Shown: positions 48,994 through 57,944 of the stretch, one piece after another
How positions within the stretch are numbered: the first letter of the stretch is position 1
Layout: each line of letters starts with the position of its first letter
NCBI GenBank assembly: GCA_011525035.1
Contig: WTIZ01000038.1
Span: forward strand, 51,784 to 115,783
DNA length: 64,000 bases
Reading direction: 5' to 3'
Origin: Cryomorphaceae bacterium
GTDB taxonomy: Bacteria > Bacteroidota > Bacteroidia > Flavobacteriales > Schleiferiaceae
The notes under the pieces: generated by a model
Told to the model about the DNA's origin: nothing
What the model saw: the letters and a program-made list of their open reading frames with translations, nothing else
The model's database searches: none
Translations under genes and position numbers: made by a program

Positions 48994-49518
48994 ATGAAAT
49001 CAAAAGCAACCGTATTTGCCGTTCTCACGTTGGTAGCCGCCCTCAGCCGATTGTTTCCGCATTACCCGAATTTTACAGCGATGGGAGCATTAGCTTTTTA
49101 CACTGCATTTTCTGGTAGAAACGTTTGGCAGTCTTTGGCCCTAATGGCTGGTACTATGATGGTAACTGATTTAGTGCTTAACAATCTAGTCTACCCTACA
49201 GGTGAATTTATCTTCATGTACTCAGGTAGTTTGTTTACTTACATGGGCTTCGCAGCATATTCATTAATGGGTTACTTGAGTAAATCACGTAAAAGTGCTG
49301 CATTAGGTCTAATTGCGGGAAGCATCATTTTCTTTGCTGTTTCAAACTTTGGAGTATGGTTCAGTGCCTTCAGCCCTTATCCAAAAACAGGAACGGGACT
49401 ACTAGCAGCGTATACTGCAGCAATCCCGTTTTATGCACCTGAGCTTCTTTCTAGCTTCTTGTTTTCTGCAATTGCAGGTTACGCAGAATCTAGAGTGAAG
49501 GCTACAGCCAACGCTTAA
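48994..49518 (+). CDS. DUF6580-type membrane protein
   Basis: A 174-residue integral membrane protein with five to six hydrophobic segments, starting ATVFAVLTLVAALSRLFPHYPNFTAMGALAFY. The size, helix number and the RLFPHYPNFTAMGA pattern fit DUF6580. The build is reminiscent of S-components of ECF vitamin transporters, but that is only an impression. Its stop overlaps the stop of the BtuG-like gene on the other strand, so it is a neighbour of the B12 uptake unit. Confidence 0.72.
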   Translation: MKSKATVFAVLTLVAALSRLFPHYPNFTAMGALAFYTAFSGRNVWQSLALMAGTMMVTDLVLNNLVYPTGEFIFMYSGSLFTYMGFAAYSLMGYLSKSRKSAALGLIAGSIIFFAVSNFGVWFSAFSPYPKTGTGLLAAYTAAIPFYAPELLSSFLFSAIAGYAESRVKATANA

Positions 49519-50528
49519 TTTATTAAGGCTTGGCGTGGAATAATTCCTGCGTCAATACTATCTAGCAGCGTACCGTTCAAATCGTATTGGTACACTTTAC
49601 CCGCACTTGCATAGTCCTTTGCATCGTGAAGATATAGGACGTTTGCCAGTAGATCCAAGTTGTACCCTCCTGTGTTTGTAATAGTATTTGAAGGCCACGC
49701 AGCAGGAGCCAACGAGGTCTTCACTACTGCACCTGAATATGAAGCGTTCAAAAAATACAAGTTTGTCCCATCAGTTTTTAATGCTATTGCATGATCGGCG
49801 CTCGTTGGTGCAGCGATTACCTCTACTGCCGAGCCGTTCTCTATCTTCCATAAACTTGCCGGTGTAGATGCGGAACCCGACCAATCTTCATAGCCCGCGC
49901 ACAATACATACACTGCAGAACCAACCTGTACAAACGAATTCGGCTTATCTCCTACTCTAAGGGTGTCTACGCTACTTGTATTAAGATCTACGACAGCCAC
50001 CCGGTCATCATTACCGAATCCACCATTGAGACCCACATAAACAACATCGCCATCGGCGTGTACTTGTTCACTTACCCCGAAAACGTTAATGCTATCTGTG
50101 AGCTGACCCGTATACTTATCAAGGACCTTGATGTAATCCGACGACCAAGTGGTGATAACAAGATTGTTTCCAGATTCCGCTACATACCTAGGACCTGCTA
50201 CTAAAGTCGACCAATGCTCGAGCATGGTTTTTCTGCTAATTCCTCGAACCACTCCCGCATTATTTATAGAAACAACTAGCAAAGAGTCGGCGTGTAGCAT
50301 ATGCTGACCGATATTCCCTAGGGCAAAGCCGTTTTCTGTACTAAAAGCAGATTGAACAACAGTATCAGAGTGTCCACCTACAGCATCGATCGTTGCCGTA
50401 CCACCAGTGAACGCACCTTCATTCAAAATCAACAATGCATCCTCATAGACAGTGGGTTGAGCGGGTAATGGTGTCTTTGTGCACGCTGTAGCTGTTATTA
50501 CAGCAATTAAAAAGAGTCCTTTCTTCAT
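49515..50528 (-). CDS. BtuG-like surface lipoprotein (DUF5074 beta-propeller)
   Basis: A 337-residue lipoprotein (lipobox ATAC, Cys16) whose mature part is a repeated beta-propeller: blades such as GPRYVAESGNNLVITTWSSDYIKVLD shortened here to the motif core, YVGLNGGFGNDDRVAVVDL, KPNSFVQVGSAVYVLC. The DUF5074 family includes BtuG of Bacteroides, which binds cobalamin tightly and caps BtuB on the cell surface. Its start overlaps the TonB receptor stop by 4 nt and both lie behind a cobalamin riboswitch, which strengthens the B12 role. Confidence 0.8.
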   Translation of the reverse strand: MKKGLFLIAVITATACTKTPLPAQPTVYEDALLILNEGAFTGGTATIDAVGGHSDTVVQSAFSTENGFALGNIGQHMLHADSLLVVSINNAGVVRGISRKTMLEHWSTLVAGPRYVAESGNNLVITTWSSDYIKVLDKYTGQLTDSINVFGVSEQVHADGDVVYVGLNGGFGNDDRVAVVDLNTSSVDTLRVGDKPNSFVQVGSAVYVLCAGYEDWSGSASTPASLWKIENGSAVEVIAAPTSADHAIALKTDGTNLYFLNASYSGAVVKTSLAPAAWPSNTITNTGGYNLDLLANVLYLHDAKDYASAGKVYQYDLNGTLLDSIDAGIIPRQALIN

Positions 50529-52294
50529 GATTTAGAATTTAATTGAAGGGTTAAAGAATAATACCTGCCTGGTAATGGGTAGTTTAAAAAGAAGTTGCGC
50601 TGAGCTCCGGTCACATTGTGTACCGTTGCAAGCAGGCGGAGCTTTTTGAGAATTTTCGTAGTCACACTTAAATCCATCCACAATTCGCTTGGAATGGTCC
50701 CTAATGGACTGTTGTCTCGAAGCGTATGTCTTTGGCCCACGTAATGGGTGCGTAATTGTGTATTGAATGCACCTGCGTCGTAGACAATGGTATAAACCGC
50801 ATTAAAATCGGGCCTGTACAATAGTGATGTTCCTTCATTACCCGCAATTACAGCCTCAAGTATCCGACTGTATTGATGTGTCAATGAAATTTCATTAAAC
50901 CAAGAACCGTAACGATAGCTTCCTATGATTGAGCTCGTTGAAGTATACGCTTGCTCTATATTTTGAGGGCTCCAAAAACCATTAGCACCCGGTGTCCATT
51001 GAATAAGGTTCGTAAAGTAGAGTTGATCAGTACTCACGAACAAGGAAATATCTTCCCACTTCTTCGCCAAGCTGTATTTAGCCCCGTAAGAGCGTTCGGC
51101 CAATAAATCGGGATTACCACCAGGCGTCCAAAACAATTCATTTATGGTTGGGAGCCTATAAAACGTGCCGGCTGTCAAATGATGATTTCCTAGATGGTTT
51201 TTTCCGGTCCAATTCACTTGTGCCCCACCAAAGCCAGTTTCGTTCCAATACGATGCCTTTCCGAGAACGGAGATATGTTCACCAAAGCGTTGAAGGTGGC
51301 TGGCGTTCATCTGTATTAAGGATGCGTTACGTGAAGTACCAGCGCCACGCACGTAACTTGCCACTACATTGGAAGTATAGCGTTTGTGGTCTTTAGCTAG
51401 TCGTAAAGAGACCTGATCATAGGTATTGGTATCCCTGAGATTTAGAAATGATGCCGTGTCGGTATATGCTTGCCATTCTTTACCGTAAAAGAGTGTTGCT
51501 TTCACATCTCTTTTCTGTGCAGCAAACAGCCCGCGAACAGAACGGTCCTCGAGATGATTGAGGTTTCCCGCAGTAAGCACAGAGCCCCTGCTATTTTTTG
51601 TCCCTTCTGTGTACCAAATATTCGTATTCCAACGAACCCTTCCAACTTTACCCTGATAGCGCTGTAAAACTGTTAACGTCGAATATTCCATACCGCGCAT
51701 CGTGAAATCATTGCTTCCTAGCGTGTAGGGGTACGCATTATCACTTTGCTCTGTCTTTATGAATGAACGGTAACGAACACCTGCGAATTCACCGCCGTTT
51801 TGAACAACGAAGGACCTCAGACCAATGTTATTTGCTCCAAAGGCCGTCGTAAAGAAAGATTTACCCGAGGCACGCCAACTTAAATCGAGACCCCCAATCA
51901 TTCCACTCTCGCTTCCAAGCGCCGCATTCGCCCCTGAGGAGATGCCATTTTTCGGTAACAAAACTGAAGGCACCAAGCTAAGATCAATGACTCCGGAAGC
52001 CATACTGCTGATATCTATACCTTCCCATACTACTCTGCTCTGGGCGCTGTTGGCACCGCCTAAATTCAAAGTAGCAATGCTGCCTGGCGCATACTGACGA
52101 ATTTGAAAACGGGAATCTTTTTGTAAATAAGTGGCTATATCTAGTAGACCTAATTGTGTAGAGTCTACGACTGTCCTGTTTTCGGAAAAATCAAGTCCTT
52201 CCGCAAGTATAGTAGCCGTGCTGAGCGTATCCGAAGATTGCGCGCTAAGAATATGTGTGCCCACAAATAACGTGGACAGTAACCAATTTTTCAT
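50525..52294 (-). CDS. btuB: TonB-dependent receptor, BtuB-like
   Basis: A 589-residue outer membrane barrel predicted to import cobalamin. ATG at 52294 starts a signal peptide (MKNWLLSTLFVGTHILSAQ). The plug domain has LLDIATYLQKDSRFQIRQYAPGSIATLNLGG in pieces, SRVVWEGIDISS and GLDLSW. The barrel ends with an aromatic-rich last strand (RYYSLTLQLNSKS). A cobalamin riboswitch lies in its leader and a BtuG-like gene follows, so vitamin B12 is the likely substrate. A classical TonB box was not firmly located; TATILAEG near the mature N-terminus is a candidate. Confidence 0.87.
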   Translation of the reverse strand: MKNWLLSTLFVGTHILSAQSSDTLSTATILAEGLDFSENRTVVDSTQLGLLDIATYLQKDSRFQIRQYAPGSIATLNLGGANSAQSRVVWEGIDISSMASGVIDLSLVPSVLLPKNGISSGANAALGSESGMIGGLDLSWRASGKSFFTTAFGANNIGLRSFVVQNGGEFAGVRYRSFIKTEQSDNAYPYTLGSNDFTMRGMEYSTLTVLQRYQGKVGRVRWNTNIWYTEGTKNSRGSVLTAGNLNHLEDRSVRGLFAAQKRDVKATLFYGKEWQAYTDTASFLNLRDTNTYDQVSLRLAKDHKRYTSNVVASYVRGAGTSRNASLIQMNASHLQRFGEHISVLGKASYWNETGFGGAQVNWTGKNHLGNHHLTAGTFYRLPTINELFWTPGGNPDLLAERSYGAKYSLAKKWEDISLFVSTDQLYFTNLIQWTPGANGFWSPQNIEQAYTSTSSIIGSYRYGSWFNEISLTHQYSRILEAVIAGNEGTSLLYRPDFNAVYTIVYDAGAFNTQLRTHYVGQRHTLRDNSPLGTIPSELWMDLSVTTKILKKLRLLATVHNVTGAQRNFFLNYPLPGRYYSLTLQLNSKS

Positions 52295-52303
52295 ACCATC
52301 AGA

Positions 52304-52323
52304 ATTGCTTGACCCAGAGCAAT
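52304..52323 (-). promoter_or_regulatory. Small hairpin between riboswitch and btuB start
   Basis: ATTGCT and AGCAAT (6 bp, 8-nt loop) stand about 10 nt before the btuB ATG on the minus strand. No U tract follows, so translational masking of the start is more plausible than termination. Confidence 0.4.
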
Positions 52324-52338
52324 AGTTTCTAATTTTCA

Positions 52339-52495
52339 TTGCAGGTCAAGTATTCTGGCTCCCCACTCCCACTTAACTCCTTCCCGCTATTGCAGTGGAT
52401 TTGTTAAGCTTTCACCGTGAGTTACAGCTGCTGGCACAGCCCCGAACTTCAATCGGGTTCCTTTTTAAGAACCACCTCCGTGGTTCAACCTACAA
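52339..52495 (-). ncRNA. Cobalamin riboswitch
   Basis: Read on the minus strand, the closing stem P1 pairs TTGTAGGT with ACCTGCAA (one G-T pair). Inside are a GAACCAC/GTGGTTC hairpin, GGAACCCGATT with its partner, the core CAGCAGCTGTAAC, CCACTGC, CGGGAAGG, and the B12-box-like GAGCCAGAATACTTGACCTGC given here in parts (GAGCCAG and GACCTGC). This order matches the cobalamin class. It controls btuB and the BtuG-like gene, and should lower their expression when B12 is plentiful. Confidence 0.9.
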
Positions 52496-52498
52496 GCA

Positions 52499-52506
52499 CA
52501 AAGTTA
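52499..52506 (-). promoter_or_regulatory. Candidate -7 element of the riboswitch transcript
   Basis: The minus strand reads TAACTTTG, an exact TAnnTTTG match, only a few bases before the riboswitch 5' stem. It lies just past the mvaB stop codon. The -33 box is weak (TTTA). Confidence 0.55.
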
Positions 52507-52508
52507 CG

Positions 52509-53378
52509 TTAATGTCGGCCACTAAAGACGTTCAGAGCACTATTATATGCACTTTCTAAGGCCAAAGGATCCAGGCCGTGTGAAACCTCCTTCATTTCCT
52601 CAATCGCCGTGAGCACTTTCTCGGTAGGCATATTTCCGATGAGTGCATCCGAGGCAAATGGACAACCGCCAAAACCTCTTAAAGCAGTATCTATGCGAGT
52701 ACAGCCTGCGTTAATTGCTGCCTGAGCTTTGGCTGATGCCTCATCATAAGTACTGTGCATATGAGCGCCCCAAGGGACCGTGCTTTCCTTTTTCACTAAA
52801 TCACAAAGCTCCACAACCTTTTCTGTGGTGCCTTCACCCGTTGTATCGCTAAGGGAAATAAGATCAGCTCCTATCGATTCAGCTTGAAGCAAGCGTTCTA
52901 GCACTAGATCTCGATGATACTCTTCTCCATAAGGATTACCAAAAGCCATACTTAGGTACACAACGAGCTCCACATTATGCTTATCGGCCAACTCCTTAAC
53001 GCGTTTCAAGTCTTCCATGCCGTCCTTGATATTCTTGCGGGAATTGCGCAATTGAAATTCCTCACTCACGCTAAATGGATAGCCCCAGGCATCGATAAAG
53101 TCAAATTCTGTAGCTCTTCTAGCACCGCCCTCACTGGCAATAATTGATAATAATTTCGTGTCGGAAGTTGCCCTGACTTCTTCCAATGCAGTAAACAAGG
53201 GTCGAGCATCAACCATTTGCGGCATGGCGCGTGGGCTAACAAAAGAACCTGCATCTATGGTGTGGAACCCACAGTTGGCGAGCATCTTGATGTGATTGAT
53301 TTTTTCCTGGGTTGGGATAAAATCTTGGAATCCTTGCCAAGCATCTCTTGGACACTCTACAATGGAGATATGGGTCAT
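52509..53378 (-). CDS. mvaB: Hydroxymethylglutaryl-CoA lyase
   Basis: Splits HMG-CoA to acetyl-CoA and acetoacetate, last step of leucine breakdown. The 289-residue TIM barrel shows Arg11-Asp12 in ECPRDAWQG, SFVSPRAMPQM, the metal-binding His pair in GAHMHSTYDEA and the loop cysteine in GFGGCPFASDALIGN. Spelling differs from mitochondrial and proteobacterial enzymes but all catalytic positions are kept. It follows pyrD by 28 nt; the cobalamin riboswitch begins 13 nt after its stop. Confidence 0.88.
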   Translation of the reverse strand: MTHISIVECPRDAWQGFQDFIPTQEKINHIKMLANCGFHTIDAGSFVSPRAMPQMVDARPLFTALEEVRATSDTKLLSIIASEGGARRATEFDFIDAWGYPFSVSEEFQLRNSRKNIKDGMEDLKRVKELADKHNVELVVYLSMAFGNPYGEEYHRDLVLERLLQAESIGADLISLSDTTGEGTTEKVVELCDLVKKESTVPWGAHMHSTYDEASAKAQAAINAGCTRIDTALRGFGGCPFASDALIGNMPTEKVLTAIEEMKEVSHGLDPLALESAYNSALNVFSGRH

Positions 53379-53406
53379 TCGGTCTGTAATTGGGTTCTAC
53401 CCGAAG

Positions 53407-54423
53407 TTACAAAGAACGAAGCATTCTACGCACCATTGCTGGCCCTTCGTAAAGGAAACCTGTCCAAACTTGTACTAAATCGGCACCAGCATCGAGCTTT
53501 TCTTTGGCATCCTTACCTGTAAAGATCCCACCAACGGCAACAATGGCAATGTCCGCTGACAGTTTATTTCTGAGGTAGCGAACGACTTCAGTACTGCGCT
53601 CACGGAGAATCTTACCACTTAATCCACCTGCACCCATAGCTGCTACTTTCTCCTGTGATGCTTTCAATCCAGCACGTGAAATGGTGGTATTCGTGGCGAC
53701 AACACCGCTGAGTTTGAGCTCGTTTACAATACCTACAATATCGTCGAGCTGACCGTCTGTTAAATCCGGTGCTATCTTGAGCATCAATGGTTTAGCGCCA
53801 AGCTCTTCATTTTTCGCTTTAACCTCTTTCAGCAATGCTTTCAACGGCTCTTTTTCTTGAAGCTCTCTCAAGTTTGGCGTATTCGGAGAACTGACATTGA
53901 CAACAAAATAATCCACTACATCGTGCAATGCCTCTACACCTTTGATGTAATCAGAGGTTGCTACATCGTTCGGCGTTACCTTGTTCTTACCGATGTTTCC
54001 TCCAATAATGATGTCGGTTTTCTTTTTTGCTAGTCGCAATGCCGCAGCATCCAGGCCGCCATTGTTAAAACCCATTCTGTTTATCACAGCTTCATCCTCT
54101 ACGATTCTGAAAAGACGTGGTTTTGGATTCCCATCCTGAGGCTTTGGAGTGAGGGTACCTACCTCAATAAATCCAAAGCCAAAAGCACTGAGTTCGTTGT
54201 ATAGCTTAGCGTCTTTATCAAAACCTGCTGCTAACCCAACAGGATTTTTAAAGTGCAATCCCATTACTTGTTTTTCCCTGCCCTTGAGCGAGCCAAAAAA
54301 TAATGATGTAATAGCCTTTACACCAGGTATTTGAAACAACACTTTTAGTGTTTTAAACGTAAAGTGATGCGCCTGCTCGGCGTTCATCAAGAACAATAAA
54401 GGTCGAATGAGGCCTTTGTACAT
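53407..54423 (-). CDS. pyrD: Dihydroorotate dehydrogenase (quinone), class 2
   Basis: A membrane-associated FMN enzyme of 338 residues that oxidises dihydroorotate in pyrimidine synthesis. The N-terminal helix [22 protein letters not shown] is the quinone-side element of class 2. FMN-site motifs are [28 protein letters not shown] with the catalytic serine, [11 protein letters not shown] and [23 protein letters not shown] in part. One base separates it from the smpB stop, so it is in the pcm-smpB-pyrD-mvaB operon. Confidence 0.95.
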   Translation of the reverse strand: MYKGLIRPLLFLMNAEQAHHFTFKTLKVLFQIPGVKAITSLFFGSLKGREKQVMGLHFKNPVGLAAGFDKDAKLYNELSAFGFGFIEVGTLTPKPQDGNPKPRLFRIVEDEAVINRMGFNNGGLDAAALRLAKKKTDIIIGGNIGKNKVTPNDVATSDYIKGVEALHDVVDYFVVNVSSPNTPNLRELQEKEPLKALLKEVKAKNEELGAKPLMLKIAPDLTDGQLDDIVGIVNELKLSGVVATNTTISRAGLKASQEKVAAMGAGGLSGKILRERSTEVVRYLRNKLSADIAIVAVGGIFTGKDAKEKLDAGADLVQVWTGFLYEGPAMVRRMLRSL

Positions 54424-54424
54424 G

Positions 54425-54871
54425 TTAGTATCGTTTTAATCGTGCTAAGTCTCTCTTAGCGTCCTTTTCCTTTAACGATTGACGCTTGTCGTAGTTCTTT
54501 TTACCCCGGGCTACAGCGATATTTAACTTCACCCACCCCTTTTCACTGATGAAAAGTTTTGTTGGAACCACGGTAATCCCTTGATCTTTGGTAGCCTTTT
54601 CAATTTTCTCAAGTTCTCGCTTTGCTAAGAGCAATTTCCGTTCTCTGATGGGATCATGATTGTAAATGTTTCCATGAGACCATTCGGCGATATTCATATT
54701 CTTGATAAAAAGCTCTCCATCTTTGAAATAACAATACCCCTCGGCAATAGAAGCCTTGCCTAGGCGAATGCTCTTGACTTCAGTGCCCTGAAGCTGTAAG
54801 CCTGCCGTGTAGGTATCGAGCCACTCGTAATCGAATTTGGCCTTTTTATTTTTGATTTCAATGGATTTCAC
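54425..54871 (-). CDS. smpB: SsrA-binding protein SmpB
   Basis: Partner of tmRNA in rescue of stalled ribosomes. The 148-residue protein has the OB-fold pattern [27 protein letters not shown] in part, [29 protein letters not shown] and the basic tail [20 protein letters not shown] that enters the decoding site. Length is slightly below E. coli SmpB but usual. No ssrA gene was recognised in this window. Confidence 0.95.
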   Translation of the reverse strand: MKSIEIKNKKAKFDYEWLDTYTAGLQLQGTEVKSIRLGKASIAEGYCYFKDGELFIKNMNIAEWSHGNIYNHDPIRERKLLLAKRELEKIEKATKDQGITVVPTKLFISEKGWVKLNIAVARGKKNYDKRQSLKEKDAKRDLARLKRY

Positions 54872-54886
54872 AGCAGCAAAGGTACG

Positions 54887-55528
54887 CTACTCCTTGTCTT
54901 TTAACATAGGTACAAAGGCAGCATCTCCTAAAACCTTTTGAACAAAGCTGCCGTCAGGCATCTTTTGAATTTTCACCATTTTCTGTGTACCCTCTCCTAC
55001 AGGAATAATCATAATTCCACCTTCTTTCAATTGAGCGAGTAAAGCTTTGGGTACATAGGGCGCTCCACAAGTGACAATGATTCTATCAAAAGGCGCAAAG
55101 ACTGGCATTCCTTTAAACCCGTCACCGAATTTCTGCTCTGCACGTAGCCCAAGGAGTTTGAGCATCTTTTTTGAGAAATCGACCAATTCTTTTTGACGTT
55201 CAACTGTGAATAGCTTCACGCCTAATTCTACAAGTACCGCAGCCTGGTAGCCACATCCTGTTCCGATTTCAAGCACCTTCATACCCGGGGAAACCTCGAG
55301 TAATTCGCTTTGCCAAGCTACCGTGGATGGATGACTGATGGTTTGTCCTGCAGCGATTGGAAAAGCTTTGTCTTGGTATGCATGCTGGTGAAAGCCGCTC
55401 TCAAGAAAGAGATGACGCGGCACACGATTCATAGCATCCAATACTTTATCCGATGCATAACCCTCTGATTTTAAGTGCTCACAGAGTTGTTTTCGTTGAC
55501 CTTGAAATATGGGAGTATCGCTGTGCAT
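54887..55528 (-). CDS. pcm: Protein-L-isoaspartate O-methyltransferase
   Basis: Repairs isoaspartyl damage in proteins with S-adenosylmethionine. The 213-residue protein has the family order VLDAMNRVPRHLFL, the DKAFPIAAGQTISHPS active-site loop, motif I KVLEIGTGCGYQAAVL, DGFKGMPVFAPFDRIIVTCGAP and GGIMIIPVGEG. It opens the minus-strand operon with smpB 15 nt downstream. Confidence 0.93.
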   Translation of the reverse strand: MHSDTPIFQGQRKQLCEHLKSEGYASDKVLDAMNRVPRHLFLESGFHQHAYQDKAFPIAAGQTISHPSTVAWQSELLEVSPGMKVLEIGTGCGYQAAVLVELGVKLFTVERQKELVDFSKKMLKLLGLRAEQKFGDGFKGMPVFAPFDRIIVTCGAPYVPKALLAQLKEGGIMIIPVGEGTQKMVKIQKMPDGSFVQKVLGDAAFVPMLKDKE

Positions 55529-55613
55529 TTAAGCTTCAAAGTAGGTCAAGTAAGATGGAATTCAGTCGAATTTGGCTGGAGTTTTTAACAAATAAGGATT
55601 GGCTTTGATTCGT

Positions 55614-55621
55614 TAACTTTG
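55614..55621 (+). promoter_or_regulatory. Candidate -7 element for the lipoprotein/sugar transferase genes
   Basis: TAACTTTG matches the -7 consensus, 10 nt before the ATG at 55632. No clear -33 TTG at the normal spacing. Confidence 0.4.
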
Positions 55622-55631
55622 GTCACTTCAT

Positions 55632-56501
55632 ATGAAGCGTTTATCAATCATTCTCTTTTTAGGTCTCATTGCCTTAGGCTTTCAACGTTGTGATACAGCT
55701 CCAGCACCCGAGGTCGCTTATATAACGGTAGATACCTTGTTAGTAAACGCTACTGGCGCTCAAGGGACGTCTTCGTCAAAACTGAATACGCTTTGGGTGG
55801 AACAAAATGGAGCACAGATTGGGGCGTTTATACCGCCTTGTGAAATCCCTGTTTTGGCAGGAGAAAAGCAAGAAATTCGCATCATTCCGGGTATTAGTAT
55901 CAACGGGAGCTATACGCAGCGCAATCAATACGAAATGCTCAAGGCCAAGAATTTCACTTGGGACCTCGAACCATATAGCAAGCGTTCATTGAGTAACGTT
56001 CAAAAAACATTTACCTACAACGACAACTTTACCATTCGCATCGTAGAAGACTTCGATGGCGTTGGGTTAAGTTTTAATCGTGCGCCACAGAGTGACACCA
56101 CGTTGCAAATCGTAGATGATGCTGAAGGATCCTACCAGCATCCTGGAGAAACACCGAATTCAAGCGGTAAAGTCACCATGCTGCCTAAGACCATTGCAGA
56201 ATTCAGAACGCCTGAGGCTTTTGAATTGCCTAAGGCAGGTGCCAATGTTTGGCTTGAAGTCAATTACAAGACAGAAGTGCCTTTGACCTTTGGCGTTATT
56301 GCCAATGAGCTTTTACAGAGCTTGCAGGCGCCTGTAGTCACATTATTTCCGAATGAGGATTGGAATAAAGTATACATAAACCTCGTTACTGAGGTAAGCG
56401 GCTACCCCAACGCTGGTGATTACAACCTGTTTTTCGGCGCCATCAACAGTACAGACGATACTGCCACGGTGTTCATCGATAACATAAAACTACTGTATTG
56501 A
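55632..56501 (+). CDS. Lipoprotein of unknown function
   Basis: A 289-residue exported protein with a signal and lipobox-like end (LIALGFQRC, Cys20). The mature part is beta-rich with no enzyme motif: AYITVDTLLVNA, GAFIPPCEIPVLAG, then a C-terminal jelly-roll-like section (VWLEVNYKTEVPLTFGV, VYINLVTEVSGY, ATVFIDNIKLLY) that resembles carbohydrate-binding folds. Its stop overlaps the start of the sugar transferase gene (TTGA), and this pairing recurs in Flavobacteriales, so an export or surface polysaccharide role is possible. Confidence 0.75.
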   Translation: MKRLSIILFLGLIALGFQRCDTAPAPEVAYITVDTLLVNATGAQGTSSSKLNTLWVEQNGAQIGAFIPPCEIPVLAGEKQEIRIIPGISINGSYTQRNQYEMLKAKNFTWDLEPYSKRSLSNVQKTFTYNDNFTIRIVEDFDGVGLSFNRAPQSDTTLQIVDDAEGSYQHPGETPNSSGKVTMLPKTIAEFRTPEAFELPKAGANVWLEVNYKTEVPLTFGVIANELLQSLQAPVVTLFPNEDWNKVYINLVTEVSGYPNAGDYNLFFGAINSTDDTATVFIDNIKLLY

Positions 56502-57922
56502 ATCGAGCAGAAGTACTTGAGGGACGCTTGAAAATCGTTTATGTCGTTCTAGACCTAATCGCAGGCTCATTGGCTTATTTGGCCTTGCATGCCGTTCGAA
56601 AGCTTGTTGTGGAGCCCACTCGATTTGGGGTGGAATTACCGCTTGAATTTGACGATAAATTCTTGCGGGCAGCTTTGCTAACCTCCTTCCTTTATGTCCT
56701 GATTAGTGCGCTCGGCGGAACCTACAGAGACTTAACTCGAAAAAGTAGACTCAAGCAAGCTTTTAATACGCTATCAGCCACGGTGATGACTTCCACCCTG
56801 CTGTTTTTCTTGATCTTCTTGGACGACTACATCAAGTTTTACAGTCAATACTACACTACTCTAGGCACTTACGCAGCAACATTACTAGTCACTAGCGGAT
56901 TGTTTAGATTCTCGCTGGCTTCGTATGTGCGCCACCAATTGGACAGTAAAAAACTCACCTTCCGGACCATACTTATCGGTGCTGGCAAAGAGGCCGGCGA
57001 CCTGTTAGAATCCTTTAAACAAGAACGCACCAAGGGATATGAGTTTATAGGCTACATGACTATGAATGGTGAGCAGATCGATCCGCGCATCGCTCCTTTA
57101 CCTTACCTCGGTACGACCACCCTTTTGAAAGACGTAGCCAACGACAATCATGTTGAAGATGTGATCATTGCCTTAGCTACTGGAAATAGCGAGACCATTG
57201 CGAACATTGTGAGTGACCTTGAGGACGTCAAACTGCGCATTCACGTGCTGCCCAACCTGTTCAGCATTTTGAGTGGCCAAGTGAAGATGGAGAGTTTTGG
57301 ACGCTCAATGATCGAAGTCAAAAGGGAGTTGGTACAACCCCATGTAGCCGTCATTAAGCGCATTTTTGATATCGTTTTATCGATTATTCTTTTGATTGTT
57401 TCTTCCCCTATTCTTTTGTGTGGGATTATCGGGGTAAAACTCACTTCACCCGGTCCAATTTTCTACAGACAAAGTCGATTGGGTAAAAACGGTAAGAAGT
57501 TCAAAATCATCAAACTGCGAAGCATGGTAGTTGATGCAGAGCAACTGGGTCCGCAGCTTAGCAGTGAAGAAGATCCGAGGATTACCTCCTGGGGACGCAC
57601 TATGCGCAAGTATAGGATTGATGAGTTGCCGCAGTTTTTGAATGTGCTTTTTGGAGATATGGCCATTGTTGGACCCCGTCCAGAACGTAAATATTACTTT
57701 GACCAGATCGTAGCTCAAGCGCCACAGTATAAGTTCTTGTTGCGTGTCAAGCCAGGGATTACCTCTTGGGGTATGGTGAAATACGGGTACGCTGAAAATG
57801 TCACAGAGATGCTCGAGAGAGCACGCTATGATTTGATCTACACAGAAAACATCACCCTATTGAGTGATATCAAAATCCTCTTCTATACCTTAGTTACCGT
57901 CTTACAAGGACGAGGAAAATAA
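56498..57922 (+). CDS. Polyprenyl-phosphate sugar-1-phosphate transferase (WcaJ/WbaP-like)
   Basis: A 474-residue membrane enzyme that would transfer a sugar phosphate to undecaprenyl phosphate, starting exopolysaccharide or O-unit synthesis. Four N-terminal membrane helices (to about 135) and a CoA-binding-like region (RTILIGAGKEAGDLLESF) precede the catalytic PF02397 domain: KRIFDIVLSIILLIVSSPILL, GPIFYRQSRLGKNGKKFKI, KLRSMVVDAE and KYRIDELPQFLNVLFGDMAIVGPRPE. The start is TTG 56498, the only one giving the full first helix. No other glycan cluster genes are adjacent. Confidence 0.87.
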   Translation: MNRAEVLEGRLKIVYVVLDLIAGSLAYLALHAVRKLVVEPTRFGVELPLEFDDKFLRAALLTSFLYVLISALGGTYRDLTRKSRLKQAFNTLSATVMTSTLLFFLIFLDDYIKFYSQYYTTLGTYAATLLVTSGLFRFSLASYVRHQLDSKKLTFRTILIGAGKEAGDLLESFKQERTKGYEFIGYMTMNGEQIDPRIAPLPYLGTTTLLKDVANDNHVEDVIIALATGNSETIANIVSDLEDVKLRIHVLPNLFSILSGQVKMESFGRSMIEVKRELVQPHVAVIKRIFDIVLSIILLIVSSPILLCGIIGVKLTSPGPIFYRQSRLGKNGKKFKIIKLRSMVVDAEQLGPQLSSEEDPRITSWGRTMRKYRIDELPQFLNVLFGDMAIVGPRPERKYYFDQIVAQAPQYKFLLRVKPGITSWGMVKYGYAENVTEMLERARYDLIYTENITLLSDIKILFYTLVTVLQGRGK

Positions 57923-57944
57923 GAACCCAAATAACTTATCACAT

